Shown here piece after piece: positions 36,068 to 48,629 of a stretch of 64,000 nucleotides of DNA (position 1 is the stretch's first letter; each line of letters starts with the position of its first letter). The stretch is taken from positions 3,100,001-3,164,000 of the forward strand of contig NC_091273.1 of assembly GCF_042100115.1 (NCBI RefSeq). The letters are read 5' to 3'. Source of the DNA: Alternaria dauci. Taxonomy: Eukaryota > Ascomycota > Dothideomycetes > Pleosporales > Pleosporaceae. A program made the position numbers and the translations under genes. The notes under the pieces are model-generated. The model saw only the letters and a list, made by a program, of their open reading frames with translations, searched no databases and was not told the DNA's origin.

Positions 36068-38401
36068 TCATGCCTCCCATTGTGGCCATGTGTGATGTGA
36101 CTGCGCTATAGGGGAAGTCGGCTCTTCCTGATCAGACCGAGGGTTGATGTCGCCCAATCTACGGAACACATCCCCACAACTCTTTCGTCGAATGTACCCC
36201 AAGCGTGGGGCACCACCAACGGGTTCTGAAACTGATTTCCGAAGTATCAAACTCCCGTCTCCACTGTCCGGTACGTCCGGCGAGTGAGTGACCAACATGT
36301 CGTCCTTGATCATGTTAAGGAATTCGCTGTAGTCTCCTGTGCAACGATGATGTTCCCGTAGCTCTTCAATCACCTTGAGGACTGCTGGCTTCACAACAGC
36401 CGTTTTCTCCCCTTCTTTCTCAACGATCGTGAAGAAGGTGTTTGTTCGCATATTCGCCATACGAGGATCAGGTGCCAACCGCCGCTCACCGAATCTTTGG
36501 ACTAGTCTGTAACCACCACAATACCAGGCAACAAATTCCAGGTATACGCATCCGAGAGCCCAAACATCGCAAGCAGTAGTAAGCTTGCCGTCAAGATCGC
36601 TCTCCGGTGATCGATAGCTGGGCGAATTGGGCAACTTACCAGTCTTCTGGGTGTCCCACATATCCTCCGTGTTAAACCGAGTCACTCCAAAATCGGTAAT
36701 CTTCAGAATACCGTGGCCACCTGTGGTTCTGGGATCTGGAAACCATAAAATATTCTTTGGCTTCAGATCCCCATGACGGCCAAACAAATTCCTCGCTGAC
36801 CGGTTCACATTTACACCACTGGTGTGTGTGGATTGGTGTCGTCCATCCGTCTCAGTCGTACTAGGAAGCTTGAAAGCATCAAGGATCGACGTTCCGGAGA
36901 ATGTCGCATACCGATGGACACTGTTAAGTCCATCTGCAAGACCTCGACATTGTTCTATCACCCATTTGCCTATCAGGCCATCTTCAGGTGGCGCCTCTTG
37001 ACGTCGCTTCCAATAATCGAAAAGATCGGCATCAGCCCATGGAAAGATGAGGTGGTACGTTGTGCCTCGTTTATAGGTGGCTAGCAAGGTGATGAGATGA
37101 GGATGAGTATGCTTGCTGGTACTGAGCCTTCTCAGAACCGTAACCTCTTGACTAAAGGCTACGTCATCTTTCGATTTCAATGTTTTGACTGCATAGATAT
37201 TAGACCCGCCCTGGTTTGGAAAAACTGTTAGTTTCCTTACGTCGCAGTCAGGCGTAGTCATTACATACGTTCGTCTGACATAGATTATGATGGTCAGGAT
37301 GTATCTTGACTTTGTACACTTTGCTAGAGCCCCCCTCTTTCGCAATAGTTGTTTCTGGCAGGAAAGGTAGGATCGAATCACACGCGAAGTCGTTGTGTGG
37401 GACAGTTCCATCTGATCTGACAAAAACAGGTGCAAGCACCGACCACTGGAGGTCCAGAAACTCGTCGGCGTCTTCTGGTCTTGTGAATTTTACACAAGGA
37501 CACCCAGGTGTGTTTTGACCAGTCAACTTAGCTGAGCGATCAAACCTACCCGGATGCTGAGCCTTTTTGAAGGGAAGGTGGTTGTCGCAAAGCCCGGCCT
37601 TGACAAACCGCCGGATCTTAGAAGGTCGCTTCATGAGAAATAGTATTGCGAGTATCTTCCTGTATGACGCGTAGTCTTGCGAAACGACCGGTGCCTTCAG
37701 CATTCTGGACGGCTTGCCAATGGACTTGTTTGCTTTGAACAGCTCATCCTGTATGACCTCATCTCGCACAATCTCTCGAATCTGCGTCTCAGGTATGAAC
37801 TTCTGCTGTTGGTAAGAAGTTTGCGAAGCTTGCTGAAGTTTTCTGGTTATTGGGTGAGGATCTTGGAGTCGCAATTTTCCCAACCATCTTTGAGCGAACA
37901 CAACTGCTGTAAAGGTGCTGGAATCTGGCTGCACGCCCCCCTGTTTGACGAATCTATCTCTCGTCTGCTCTATCCTATTTGTTGTTCGCTTGGTGATGGT
38001 CGCATCCTTGACGTCTTTGTTGTGGCCATTAGCGACGAACTGAGCTGTCTTCAGATTGCTTGAAGTCCATTGTAAGCTAGCGGCACCAGATGGACGATGT
38101 CCCAGGTCTCCTAACGCCTGTTTTTGAGGGCTGACCTCGGCATATGCGTATGTACCTGAGCCTGGACTGAACAAAGGCACGCTTAACGGGCGGGCCCTTT
38201 GCTGTGGGTCTATATGACTGCGTCAGCCATTGAGCTCGAACATTGTTGCACTAACAACGCACCTCGAGTACCGGTTCCGGTGGGATTCTCCACCCGATGA
38301 GTCCGCTCGTTGTCGCTTGTAGACGCGCTGGCTGACGCACGTCTACTGCGTGGCACTGGGTTCAGCAACCTGTCCTGGAGTTTTTGACCCAACGGGAACA
38401 T
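36068..38401 (-). CDS. Serine/threonine protein kinase-like protein with long N-terminal region
   Basis: Predicted 740 residues. Exons: 38401-38263, 38209-37269, 37210-36068. The open frame before residue 48 has no ATG; removing introns 38210-38262 (GTGCGT to ATATAG) and 37211-37268 gives an ATG start and keeps phase. The N-terminal third is Ser/Arg-rich. Residues about 150-340 form a region (KILAILFLMKRPSKIRRFV, CDNHLPF, LQWSVLAPVFV, SILPFL) also seen in the kinase-HET gene 2 kb away. The kinase domain has AVKTLK (Lys369), HGDLKPKN (His506, Asp508, Asn513), ITDFG (Asp533) and SPSYRSPE. An insert of about 40 residues precedes the catalytic loop. The core catalytic residues are present, so activity is possible. 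The glycine-rich loop is weak (EGGSSKVYKV). Confidence 0.8.
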
Positions 38402-39140
38402 TAGAACGAGGATCAGAACTTGCGGCTGAGCATGACAACCAACAAATCCTGAGGCAAAGGAAACACCGGAGCAACATGTATGTCAACAAATCGGCTTGAT
38501 CTCCTAATCTTAAAGCTTCCTCAGGCATAGTATTCCTCGTAGAGGCGATTGGGTGTGGGGTCCAAGATTGTGCGGGATTGCAATACCCCTGCGCGTGGCA
38601 CAGGCTCAGGTTTGCATGACCGCAATATGACCATCGTTAATCATGCCGCCAGTCCATACGCTGAGGGAATCAACTTTCAGTTTTGCCCATGTACCTACAT
38701 ACTGGGCTGATTCCTCTACTTGCAGCGCCACAGCCACACGCTCTTGGGATTCGGCTGCTTCGTCCGCAGTGACCGATAACATCTGGCGCTACAGCACGAG
38801 AAATCAGCCTTCCGCCCCAACCTGTCAGCTGCTACGACGCCTGGGGCCAGGTTAGGCAAGATGTCCATACCTAGGGTTGCTCAGCTCACAAGACTGGCAA
38901 AGCTGAAAGAGGGAGACGGAGTGACATCTACGCCTCCAACTTGCCGCAGCTGCTAACAGAGTTGGTGTACGGGGTATAAGTGTGATTGGTGCTTGACGCA
39001 CGCCGGGTTTCGAGTAACGACGCCATGTCAACAAAGAGCTCAGCCCACTGGGCAACAAGATTCCGAGTATAACAGCGTGTTCAGGACAACCTTTGCAATT
39101 CGAAGGCCAGTATCGTGATTCTTAGGTTCCCAACTGGACG
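38402..39140. other. Intergenic between kinase-like gene and small unknown gene
   Basis: 739 bases, both flanking genes transcribed away from it. No coding frame with support. Confidence 0.55.
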
Positions 39141-39507
39141 ATGACCGCTCTTAAGAAGCTCCTGGCTGTTGCTAATTCCTCATCGAAAAAAAGAACGTTT
39201 CCGAGTCCAGATACAGCAGTGCATCGCAGCGGAGGCAGCGTTCAGCCAATAGACGTCATGGACATAGACCCAGAAAAGTTGATGGACAGGCTGAAGCTGA
39301 AGTTTGGATCGGAGTTCGAGATTCATGTGGGTAGATTTCTGCAGACCGGCCAAGTTGGAATTCACTAATCCTAGTCGCCAGATGATGCATAACATGTACT
39401 GTATCAAAGCGCCTGGGCTGCTTACACCGGTAGGTCGACGAGTGCAGTTGATGTCTACAGCCGCTGTGTCTAACGTTGCGTAGGTCGACATCGAAGAGTG
39501 TCGGTGA
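39141..39507 (+). CDS. Tiny three-exon protein of unknown function
   Basis: Predicted 85 residues. Exons 39141-39326, 39382-39429, 39484-39507; introns of 55 and 54 bp with GTGGGT/GTAGGT donors, CTAAT/CTAAC branch points and CAG/TAG acceptors. All junctions are in phase 0 and the spliced frame ends cleanly. The N-terminal half is basic and Ser-rich (ALKKLLAVANSSSKKR). The second half looks folded: DVMDIDPEKLMDRLKLKFG, then EFEIHMMHNMYCIKAPG and LLTPVDIEECR. I do not recognise the family. It lies between two related kinase genes. The splice evidence is good, but a gene of this size without transcript support remains a prediction; longer antisense frames exist and look less protein-like. Confidence 0.55.
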
Positions 39508-40381
39508 CAGGAACCTGCTATAGATACCTAGAGCTGTCGCATACCATATAATTGCGCAAAGAATGGCGAATGTCACAGTCGTTTGAGTTCTTGTGTAGAT
39601 GGATCGCATCTGGGGTGTGCTGTGATGATATTGGGAAGGTGGGAAGGAGTAGCGGGTCGCAATCCTGGAGATGTCAGGGGGCGGCGCTAGGTACGGACAT
39701 GAAGTGGGGCAGTGCCCAGGTTGCGAGGTTCTCGCCCGAACGTCTTCACTCGACAACGATCTTCTTGTGTCCATGGTACCTAGGTGACACGGCTGTGTGT
39801 ACTTGCTATATCTGACGATTTAGCTCTAGCGCAACATGATGCCCGACTGCGAATCGTCACACCATCTTATTACATACTACTTTCCTACCAGGCTGGGACC
39901 GAAAACGCCACCCCCCACGTTTTGCGCCCCAGTGTCGCTATCTGCTGCAACACTGCAGGCTCATTTGGAACTACTGGGAGCGACTGCAGGTTGCTCGTAA
40001 TCGGTCTAACCCTGTCACGGGTGTCAACACATTATGCGCTTTGCTGCGCCGCTCCATGATACACCGGCTATGTTTCCTGACAGATCGTTTGGTTGGGCTG
40101 GAGGGAGTTTGCCTCGTTGCCTACTGGGCCTCCGTCGAAGAACTCATGTATCTTGTGTCAAATCAGACTCATAGCCCTGCCTCGTCTATGTATTAAAAGC
40201 CGGCCTGGCAGCTTTCGCGTGGTTCGTCCCTGTCTACCGGGCCTTGATTCAGCTGCAGACTTTCACCATCAGTTGGAAAGCCTGCCACCGCATCACTCTC
40301 CATCCACCTCTCCCCTACCAACAGTCACTGCAGAATCAAATCACTTCTCCGCCATCTCACCACCGTATCCGCTTGCCAACC
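39508..40381. other. Intergenic upstream of the kinase-HET gene
   Basis: 874 bases. The last 140 bases before the ATG are CT/CA-rich, as in fungal leaders. No gene seen. Confidence 0.55.
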
Positions 40382-43300
40382 ATGTCCGATGACGACTACT
40401 CAGATGATGAAGAAACGAAGCAGGAAAGGTTCAGGAAATCACTCGGCTGCCTCCAGAAGAAGAGCACATTCGAGAGGACTTGCTGTGCATTTTTCCCTGA
40501 AGGTCTTCTGACCGAATTACTAACAGAGCAAGTAATCAAGGATGTGTTGGAAATCGCGAGTCCAAGCTCAACAGAATGTGAGTTGATCGACTTCGTCAAG
40601 ACACGGACACCAAAGGTCTTCGCCATAGCCATATGGGCTAAGATTAAAAAACCGAAAAGGGTGATGACCTTTTTCAAATCGAAAAATCTGGACGACAATG
40701 ACCTGCCATTTACCGATCCTAAGGGCCCTCTCCTCAAAAGGACATGGTACCCTGATATCATCGAGCACCAATGGAAATTTTATGCCGCTACCTTTTCAAC
40801 CGACAAATACAATCACGACCTCGAAGAGTCTTGTATACTCCCTTTCACATCAAAAGCTGGCGACGATGGAAGGGGCTCATTTGGTGTGGTTTCGAAATAT
40901 GTGATTCACCAGAATCATATGAAGCCAGTACGACGCTTCAGATCGCACACGTCTTTGCATGACACTTGCTGACCTATATAGGCACTCCAAGATGACACCC
41001 CTTTCGCCGTGAAAGAGATCCAGGCTACAGAAGACGCTCAAGAAGTAGCTGAACATTGGGAAAAAGAAGTCAAAGCCCTTAGAACGATGAACAAATTGAA
41101 CCAAGAGCATATAGTCCGCTTCATCACCGCGTTTCGGCGTCGTAGAGAGCATGGAGGAGACGAACATTACCTGATGTTCGAATGGGCAGATGGCGGTAAC
41201 CTTCGTAATCTATGGAAGCGTATGCCCTCACCTACCTTGACCGCGCCATTGGTCAAAGACGTTATAAGACAAGTGATGGGACTTGCCAAAGCACTTGACG
41301 CTGCTCACAACCTGAACGCGACTGGAGCTTCGTACCGACATGGCGATCTCAAGCCCGAGAATATCCTCGTTTTCAACAAAGGTGGGTTGATCGGCACTCT
41401 CAAAATCGGCGACTGGGGCGAAGCCAGAGAACATGGCCAAGCCACCGAAATGCGTCCTAGCAAGACTACAGCGAAATATGGGACCCGTCGCTATGAGGCA
41501 CCAGAAGTGGAAACTGGTGTTACTGCGAAGTGGTTGGGCCAGTCGACTAAGAGACGTTCACGACTGTATGATATCTGGGCAATGGGCTGTATCACATTGG
41601 AACTCACCATATGGCTTCTGTACGGAGCCGACGGACTCAGCCGATTCGACCGTGAGTTGGGCTTTGGTAGCTTCTACCAGACCAGTGTCGTGAATGGGAA
41701 AAAGGTAGCCCAAGTACATAATGTTGCTGTACGCTGGATGGACAAAATGGCGAACGATCCCAGGTGTCAGGTAGGTAGTACAGCGATTGGTGATCTTCTG
41801 GAGTTGGTGCGAACAGCTTTGCTAGTTGTGAAGCTTCCGCGAAGGCTTGGCACGACACTCTCTGGCCTTCCTGAAAGACCCCGCACAGATTCATTCATAG
41901 ATTCCAGCACGAACGTCACTAGAGTAACGCCGCAAGATGTTGACTTCGAAGGAAGTGCTATCGAATCCCCCGTACAGCCTGCAGTGGATATCCCTTCTTT
42001 CAGCTTCACTCCGGCGGAACCCGAACCCGACAAAATCCCTGTACAGCCAGAGCCTGAATCTCGGGGACCTGCGCGCTGTCTCGCAACTGATTTCCGCACC
42101 CGCATTGAGACAATCAATGGAGAAGACGAAGATGAAAGCTATTGGTTTGCGCAACATCTCGACCAACACAGGCTGGAAGGCCTTCCAGGGTCGTTCTCGC
42201 ATTCCGCTTCATCACCCACGCCATCAAGTTACAAATCAGAAGAAACGTATCAAGCACAAGACCCTGAATTATCAACACAGAATGAAGTGAGTTCTTGACC
42301 AAAGCATATCTGCCTAACCTGACTAACGTCGCTTTCCGAAGAATGATTATGGAACTCCAGAACTTGATGAAAACGACTGGAAGTACCAATCCGGCAATGA
42401 GTTCGCGTCTGCCATGTTCGAGTCTATGCAGCGCTCGCATACACTTGAATCGTTTGATCGCACTGTATCATACCGCCTCTGTGTCCGATGCGCACAATTC
42501 CGGGATGAAGTCTACAGTCCAGGATTTGCGATCTCATACGAAACACAGTGGCTTAGATCAAGCGCTAGCGAGAAGAAGTGCGATCTATGCAACCTCTTTT
42601 GGCAAGTTGTCATTCAAAATGGACGAGCAGGTTCAGAGACGATCAAATTCGAACGGACAGGACCTTTCTTGAGGCTAGAGAGCACTGGCCCTCGTATATT
42701 ATCCATCGTTCGAGATCCCGAGCAAATGCTGCCCCCCACAAGCGAGTTTCAGACTGGGTTCGTGAGGCTTCCAGAGGCCGGGCAAGCTACACATATGGAG
42801 ATCATCAAGTATTGGCTCAATGATTGCGATAGAAAACACACATGTAAGCCGCGTGGAGTCGCTGTCGATGGGGTCAAGGTCCGATTGCCAACAAGGTTAA
42901 TCGACGTTGGTCAACCTGGGGACGATAGTGTTCGGCTATGGGCCACGACCCCAAAAGACTCCGGCGAGTGGATCGCATTGTCGCATCGATGGGGAACCCA
43001 GCATTTCTCGACTACTACCAGCACCCTCCAATCGCACCTTAAGGGCATCAGTCTAGATGCCCTCCCAGCCACATTTAGAGATGCGGTGACAGTGACTCGC
43101 GCATTAGGGCGTCGCTACCTATGGATTGATTCCCTTTGTGTCATTCAAGGTCCGGATGGCGACTTCAAGACCGAAGCCAAACGAATGGAGGATGTCTACA
43201 GTGGCGCGTACTGTGTCATTGCCGCGAGCTGCGCAGCCAACCATTTCGCTGGATTCCTCAAACAGCGTGAGAGCAGAAACTACGTCGGATTGAGCCCTGA

Positions 43301-44313
43301 AGGTAAAGGCCAAACACCTTTCTACGTGTGCCAAACCATCGATAATTTCAAGGACCACGTACTCGATGGAGAGCTGAATCGTCGTGGCTGGGTATATCAA
43401 GAGCATGCTTTGGCCCGCCGAACGCTCTTTTTCACAGAACACCAGACGTACTTCGAATGCAGGGATGGCGTACGTTGCGAAACCTCTACAAAATTGAGCA
43501 AGTAAGTAGATACGCCACCCCCCCACTGCTTAAGATTTCATTAGGCTTATTGAGAACCACAGTAAACTTGCCGCATTTCTGGGCGATCCTGACTTTCCAC
43601 ACATCCTCTACAACGCGAGTCAAGGTGAGAAGATCTTGCGTTACCAAGGACTTTACCGCGAGTACTCCCGCCTCGGCCTTTCAGAGCCATACGACCGACC
43701 CACCGCTATTGACGGGCTTCAGCAACGCCTCCTCCGTACAATGCGAGTAAGCGGTGGCTTCGGTGTTTTCGATGAAGGAGTAACGCGTGGCCTCCTCAGA
43801 AGGAGTCTTCTCTGGCGCCGCGGTATCGACACGCCTAGCTTGAGTCGCATTCACTTTCCGCCACAGAGTGTCGTGTCTGCTGTACCGTCATGGTCTTGGA
43901 TGGCATACACTGGCGGAATCGACTACTTACAGCCTGACTTTGGATGCTATGAGTGGGAGGACCTGCAATCACCGTGGTCACCTAAGACTCCTACGAACGT
44001 ATCCAGCACCGACTACAGTATGGCCAATATAGCGCTCGAGGCTACAGCGCGGGAGTATGATCTCGGTGCTGCAGTACAGGGTGAGGGCGAACTGATCTTC
44101 GATACGCCGAATGGGTCAGCGAAACCAGATACAGTATGTGTTGTGCTTGGCAAGGCGAAAGGAAGCCCCTCGCCCGAGTTACAAAGACACTACATATTGA
44201 TCATTGCAGCACAGAGAGGCCGGGCTGGGAGTAAAATATACGAGCGGGTAGGGACGGGGTACTTGCCAGGAAAGTGTATCTCGCCTAGTGGGTTCAAGGT
44301 GAAGATTCATTAG
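40382..44313 (+). CDS. Protein kinase fused to HET (heterokaryon incompatibility) domain
   Basis: One predicted protein of 1259 residues. Exons: 40382-40927, 40982-42286, 42342-43501, 43545-44313; three introns of 43-55 bp all keep phase. Residues 1-150 form an acidic start and a region shared with the neighbouring kinase (FAIAIWAKIKKPKRVMTFF, DDNDLPF). The kinase domain follows: GRGSFGVVSK, AVKEI (Lys193), HGDLKPEN (His302, Asp304, Asn309), IGDWG (Asp326; Trp replaces Phe of DFG), RRYEAPE, and DIWAMGC. After a Pro/Glu/Ser-rich linker (about 500-640), exon 3 starts a Cys-rich segment (CVRCAQF, CDLCNLF). The HET domain at about 827-970 has WIALSHRWG, LPATFRDAVTVTRALG and YLWIDSLCVIQ, and its C-terminal part includes RGWVYQEHALARRTLFF. 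The kinase and HET parts are joined by intron 42287-42341, which has CTGACTAAC and an AAG acceptor. If that intron is not spliced, two genes result. HET domains trigger cell death in fungal non-self recognition. Confidence 0.85.
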
Positions 44314-44603
44314 CAATGGGCGTGTTATTGTAATGTTTCCGCAATGTTTAATGCAATGCTCGTTTTCAGAACGTCGTAAAAAATGTTCATTGCGTCTAGT
44401 GGTATACGTGCTATTGAATGTAAATGGTTCCTACTTAGATGGAAGCTTTTCATCCCCGGGCGCCAAATAACTCCATGATCTCCAGGAGTACCCACAGCAT
44501 GAGTGCATATATTGGCGCCAACCACGGTCACAGCTACTGTACATGGTAGATAGCTGCATATCGTTATGTAAGATAGAAGGAAATGCTGCCCAAGAGGGAG
44601 AGC

Positions 44604-45868
44604 TCAGTCCATGCCAACATACTTAAACCACAGCGGCCGACAGTCTTCCCGGTTTAGCCACTTCTCGCCGTCTGTGAATCGACCAGTAACACAGCCAGAA
44701 CACTTGGGGCTGTTCGGGCAGTTGAAGAAGGGTATGTGCTGATATCCAATATCTCGGAACCAATGTATCTTGCTCTTATCCTCGAACAAGCCTAATGCGA
44801 CACTGTGTACTGGCGCATCACCCCAGCGTTCGTAAAAGAAGCCTCCAGCACGATCGAGATGGTCGAAGTAGTCGCGGTACTTTTTGCTTCTCCAGAAGCT
44901 CAGATCGCCGATTTCAAAGTTGGACCAGAAGTGGCAGGTTGAATAGCCATGTGCTTTCTGGTTGTTCTCAGGCCGGCGCTTGTCATCCTCCAACCACTCG
45001 CGCGCATTGTTCGGATGTACGTAACCCGGATTGTCCTCGATGAACTTTTTCGTCTCGGGCCACAATGTCGCAACGCTGTCCGGGCTGTCGTAGATGTTGA
45101 TGTTGAAGCCGTATGTTTTGTTGTGGTCCTGCATCCATGCAAAGACATCGTAGTCGACGTCGCAGAAGAAGTGGACGTTGGGCTCCACTCGCCAGTAGTA
45201 TTGCACGTCCTTCAGCGCCGGGTGCTCGCTGAACATTCCGCTGTTCCACCGGCACATCTGGTGGTACGACTTCTTCTCCATGTATTGCACGTCCAGCGAC
45301 TTGAGCAGAGAGACAGACTCCTCATACAAATCCATGTTGATCCACGACGGTATGTCCCAGTGTTCGGCAGGGACTAGCTCGTATCGTACTTCGGCGTTGG
45401 TTGCTGCTCGCGTGGCCTTTTTGAACTCTTCGGTAAAGGGCTTATCGTTGAAGAAGGTCCAGGGGTAATTAAACTTGTGGTTCCATGTGCGCTCGAGATC
45501 GCGCATGCTCTGCAGCATGTCTTGCAGTTCTTCATTGCGTACCAGGCTGAGGATTGTGGCATTGATGCGCGCGCTCGAGGGGTTATTCGGGGCGTAGTTG
45601 TTACCGTCGACTCGTCGCAACGGCTCGGGAGGTTCGCCAGAGGCTGGTTGTTCAGTTAGCGTCTCTGACGGGTTCACATGACACGACACGGTATCTTACG
45701 ATCTAATTGAGGGTCGTGGTCCCAATCGCCGACTTTGTTGGTCGGAAGCTTGCTCGGAATCTCAACGGGTGTCTCGGAACCGGGCGCCTTGAGGATCTGC
45801 ACGAACAGATAGACGAAGATGCAGAAAGTGGCGCCAGCCAAGTAGCGCATGCCCTTGGGAAGCGCCAT
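44604..45868 (-). CDS. Alpha-1,2-mannosyltransferase, GT15 (Kre2/Mnt1/Ktr family)
   Basis: Golgi type II membrane enzyme of 402 residues that adds alpha-1,2-mannose from GDP-mannose to O- and N-glycans. Exons 45868-45700 and 45643-44604 flank a 56-bp intron (GTAAGA to CCAG). A short cytoplasmic tail is followed by the signal anchor (YLAGATFCIFVYLFVQIL), then a stem. The luminal GT15 domain starts at NATILSLVRNEEL. Signatures are DLERTWNHKFNYPWTFFND, QMCRWNSGMF, YYWRVEPNVHFFCD, STCHFWSNFEIGDL and GGFFYERWGDAPVHS. Length and all core motifs match the family. It is divergent from the GCP5 gene with 250 bp between starts. Confidence 0.95.
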
Positions 45869-46118
45869 GATGAGGAGCAGTTGCGGTGGCTGAGGGGTTG
45901 GGACAGTGTCCCACCTCCAAAAAAAGTCGCAGGAGCGTTCAACGTAGAGTTTCACGGCGGTGACGCGGTGCGTGAGGACGCTAGTCTGGATCGGGCATGA
46001 TGTATCTGACATGTGGAACCGGAAGCAACCGCCACAAATCAACACCACGACGTCCCTACTACCGAGCCCCTATCTCCGTCAGCTGCGTCGTGGGGCGGCA
46101 GATAAAGGACGCGTTATC
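45869..46118. promoter_or_regulatory. Divergent promoter between GT15 and GCP5 genes
   Basis: 250 bases between two start codons that point away from each other. No clear TATA box. Confidence 0.55.
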
Positions 46119-48629
46119 ATGGCCCAAAACGCGAAGATCTCCGGCCTGACGGACGAGTTGATACAGTCCATACTGAGACACGACCCAGCTGCAAACAAAC
46201 AGGCCTACAGGCATGCCAAAGAGATCGCATCACGCAATCTTCGGGGCCACCAGTATGCAAGAACGAACCAATTCGAGGTCACAGCTCGCTTTAAAGGACT
46301 CGACGAGAAGTTTCGCATCAAGAACCGCGATGATCTCGCCGATGCGCTCCAAACGCGTCTCCAAAAGTTGGAAGGATACACGAACAAGTACAAGCCAGAG
46401 TTTCTCTCTCTACTACTCCAGCTAGCCGACCGACCTTTGGAGAACACCCAGGTCGAGGCACTTGAATTGCTTAGGCCGCCCAGCCCTCCCCCACCATTGA
46501 CATGGGCAGAAATACTAGCAGATGATCCGTACAGCGATGAAGATATCTGGAAGGACATCGATTATGGCGTGGACTCTTCGGGCGACGAGAAGGCGCCTAA
46601 GAAGCGCAGGAAGGCTCCTAGCACACCACCGACCAGCTTCGATGAAGATGATACATTTGATCCCGAGACCTGTGTCATGTCGACAGACAAAGACCTTGTT
46701 TCGAAACTAGAGGAAGCGCAATTCTGGACATCAAGTGCGGATATGGACAGCAACGACATGTGTATAACGGAGCTGCAGGCCGTACGGGAGACATTGTTTA
46801 TGCTTGGTGGGCTAAAGACGAGCTTGTATCGAACCGACAACAACAATATCTGCCCTAATACAACCTACCTGGTTGACAACAGTCGGTCAGCCGCGGTTAC
46901 ACATCTACTCTCGCAGTTGGCCAACATTGGCACACACGTCGATGCGGTGCGGCGCTGGACGCTGCAACAGCGGACTAAGCAGCCACCAGCATCACCTCTT
47001 ATTCAGACTTTCGAGGCTGCCGTACGGAAACGACTACTCTACTTCGACCACTCCTTATCCACGATGCAACAACGACATCTGATACCCAATGTCCCGCTTC
47101 CCGTCAGTCTATTATCCCTACACAGCGATGTACAAGCATTATGTTACCCCGTTCTACGCCTAGCATCGATTGTCAACGATCTGAATCAGTTGACGATGGA
47201 CCAAGATCCACTAGTGCTAGTCAACCCCTTCCATCATCTCGAGGCGCTGTACGAGCAGACCACTCTTGCGCAGTTGACGCTGGAGGACGAAATCTTCACG
47301 TACATGGCGGATATATTCTTCGAATGTTTACAAACGTATTTAAAGCCGATACGACGGTGGATGGAAACTAGCGAACTCGGTCCTGATGAGGAAAACTTCT
47401 TCGTCGTTTCGAATGACGCAAAGAGTGATACCGCCTCTTTGTGGCACGATCGCTTTATGCTCCGCCGCGATCCTGAACGAGGCCTAACGCTGCCCGCATT
47501 CTTGCAGCCAGCGGTCAAGAAGATATTCAACACCGGTAAAAGTGTCATTTTCTTGAAGGAACTAGGCATCTACGACACAAACCTACACTCCTCTGTAGTT
47601 GAGCCACGCCTCGATAGCGAAACAGTTTGCCGTGCATCGAATTATGTTCCCCTCTCGCCTTTCCCAGAACTATTTCAAACAGCGTTCGAGACATGGATCC
47701 GTAGCAAGTACTCAGTTGCTTCAACCGTACTTCGTCAACACATTTTCGAGGCCAATGGCCTCATGCGGGTGCTGCACGTATTCGAGATTCTGTACCTGGG
47801 CAGGAACGGCGCTGTGTTCGAAGACTTTGCGACTGCAATTTTTGAGCGCATGGATGCGGGCAGACGAGGATGGAACGACCGATACGTACTCACGGAGCTT
47901 GCGCGAGGTATATTCAGCACGGTCCTGACTACGTCCGATGTGGAGAAACTTGTCGTCCGTTCTACAAAATCGAAGTCGCATGGAAGCTCTGTCAAGGGTC
48001 TTGCTGCCGTTTCTGTGGACTATGCAGTATGTCATGAAAATGGTCTTTTGTATGCCAGCTAACAATATGTCCAGGTCTCTTGGTCGATTCAAAACATCAT
48101 TCAACGCTCATCTGTACCCATCTACCAAGAAATTTGTACCTTCTTGCTGCAAATCTACCGAGCCAAATACCAACTACAACGCGTCCGCATTCGCGCATCC
48201 AGAAAAACTTGGTCGCCAGTGTTCTTCAGAGTTCTCCAGCGCTTGAATTGGTTCGTTGACGTGCTGCGTTCCTATGTAACCGAGACCGCTGTCTCCTTGA
48301 CCACACGAGACATGAACCTGGCTATGGAGAAGGCCGACGACATTGACGAGATGTCTCAAATTCATGCGCAGTGTATGGGGAAATTGCAAAAACGGGCACT
48401 GCTCTCGAAGGATGTGAAACCAATCCATAAAGCAATCGTCGAACTACTAGATCTTGGTGTGTTGCTATCGCAGGCTGAGGGCAAGGACTTTGTGCAGGTA
48501 GAACGAGAGTCTGCAAGACTCCTCCCTTTTGTAGCAGCAGGTTTGCGAAGTGTGGCGAGGGTTGGGGAGCCAATGTGGGAGCAACTAGCTGATCGACTGG
48601 AGGCCTTTTCGCATACTTCCAAGCCATAG
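46119..48629 (+). CDS. Gamma-tubulin complex component (GCP5-like, Spc97/Spc98 family)
   Basis: Spindle pole/gamma-tubulin ring complex subunit of 820 residues, involved in microtubule nucleation. Exons 46119-48026 and 48075-48629 flank a 48-bp intron (GTATGT to TCCAG) in phase 0. An N-terminal helical domain (GLTDELIQSILRHDPAANKQ), an acidic linker with a basic patch (KKRRKAPST), then the GRIP1 region (MLGGLKTSLY) and the C-terminal GRIP2 region. GRIP2 landmarks are GKSVIFLKELGIYD, LLQIYRAKYQLQRVRIRASRK-like text and VLQRLNWFVDVLRSYVTE. The combination of N-terminal domain and moderate length suggests GCP5 rather than GCP2/3/4/6. The frame opens upstream of 46119 without a good ATG; the chosen start gives MAQNAKISGL. 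Confidence 0.88.

Noticed and set aside
39256..39774. 172-codon minus frame with a hydrophobic stretch, antisense to the tiny gene
   Set aside because: Rich in Arg/Ser/Thr and Cys as in shadow frames; the spliced plus-strand gene explains the region better.
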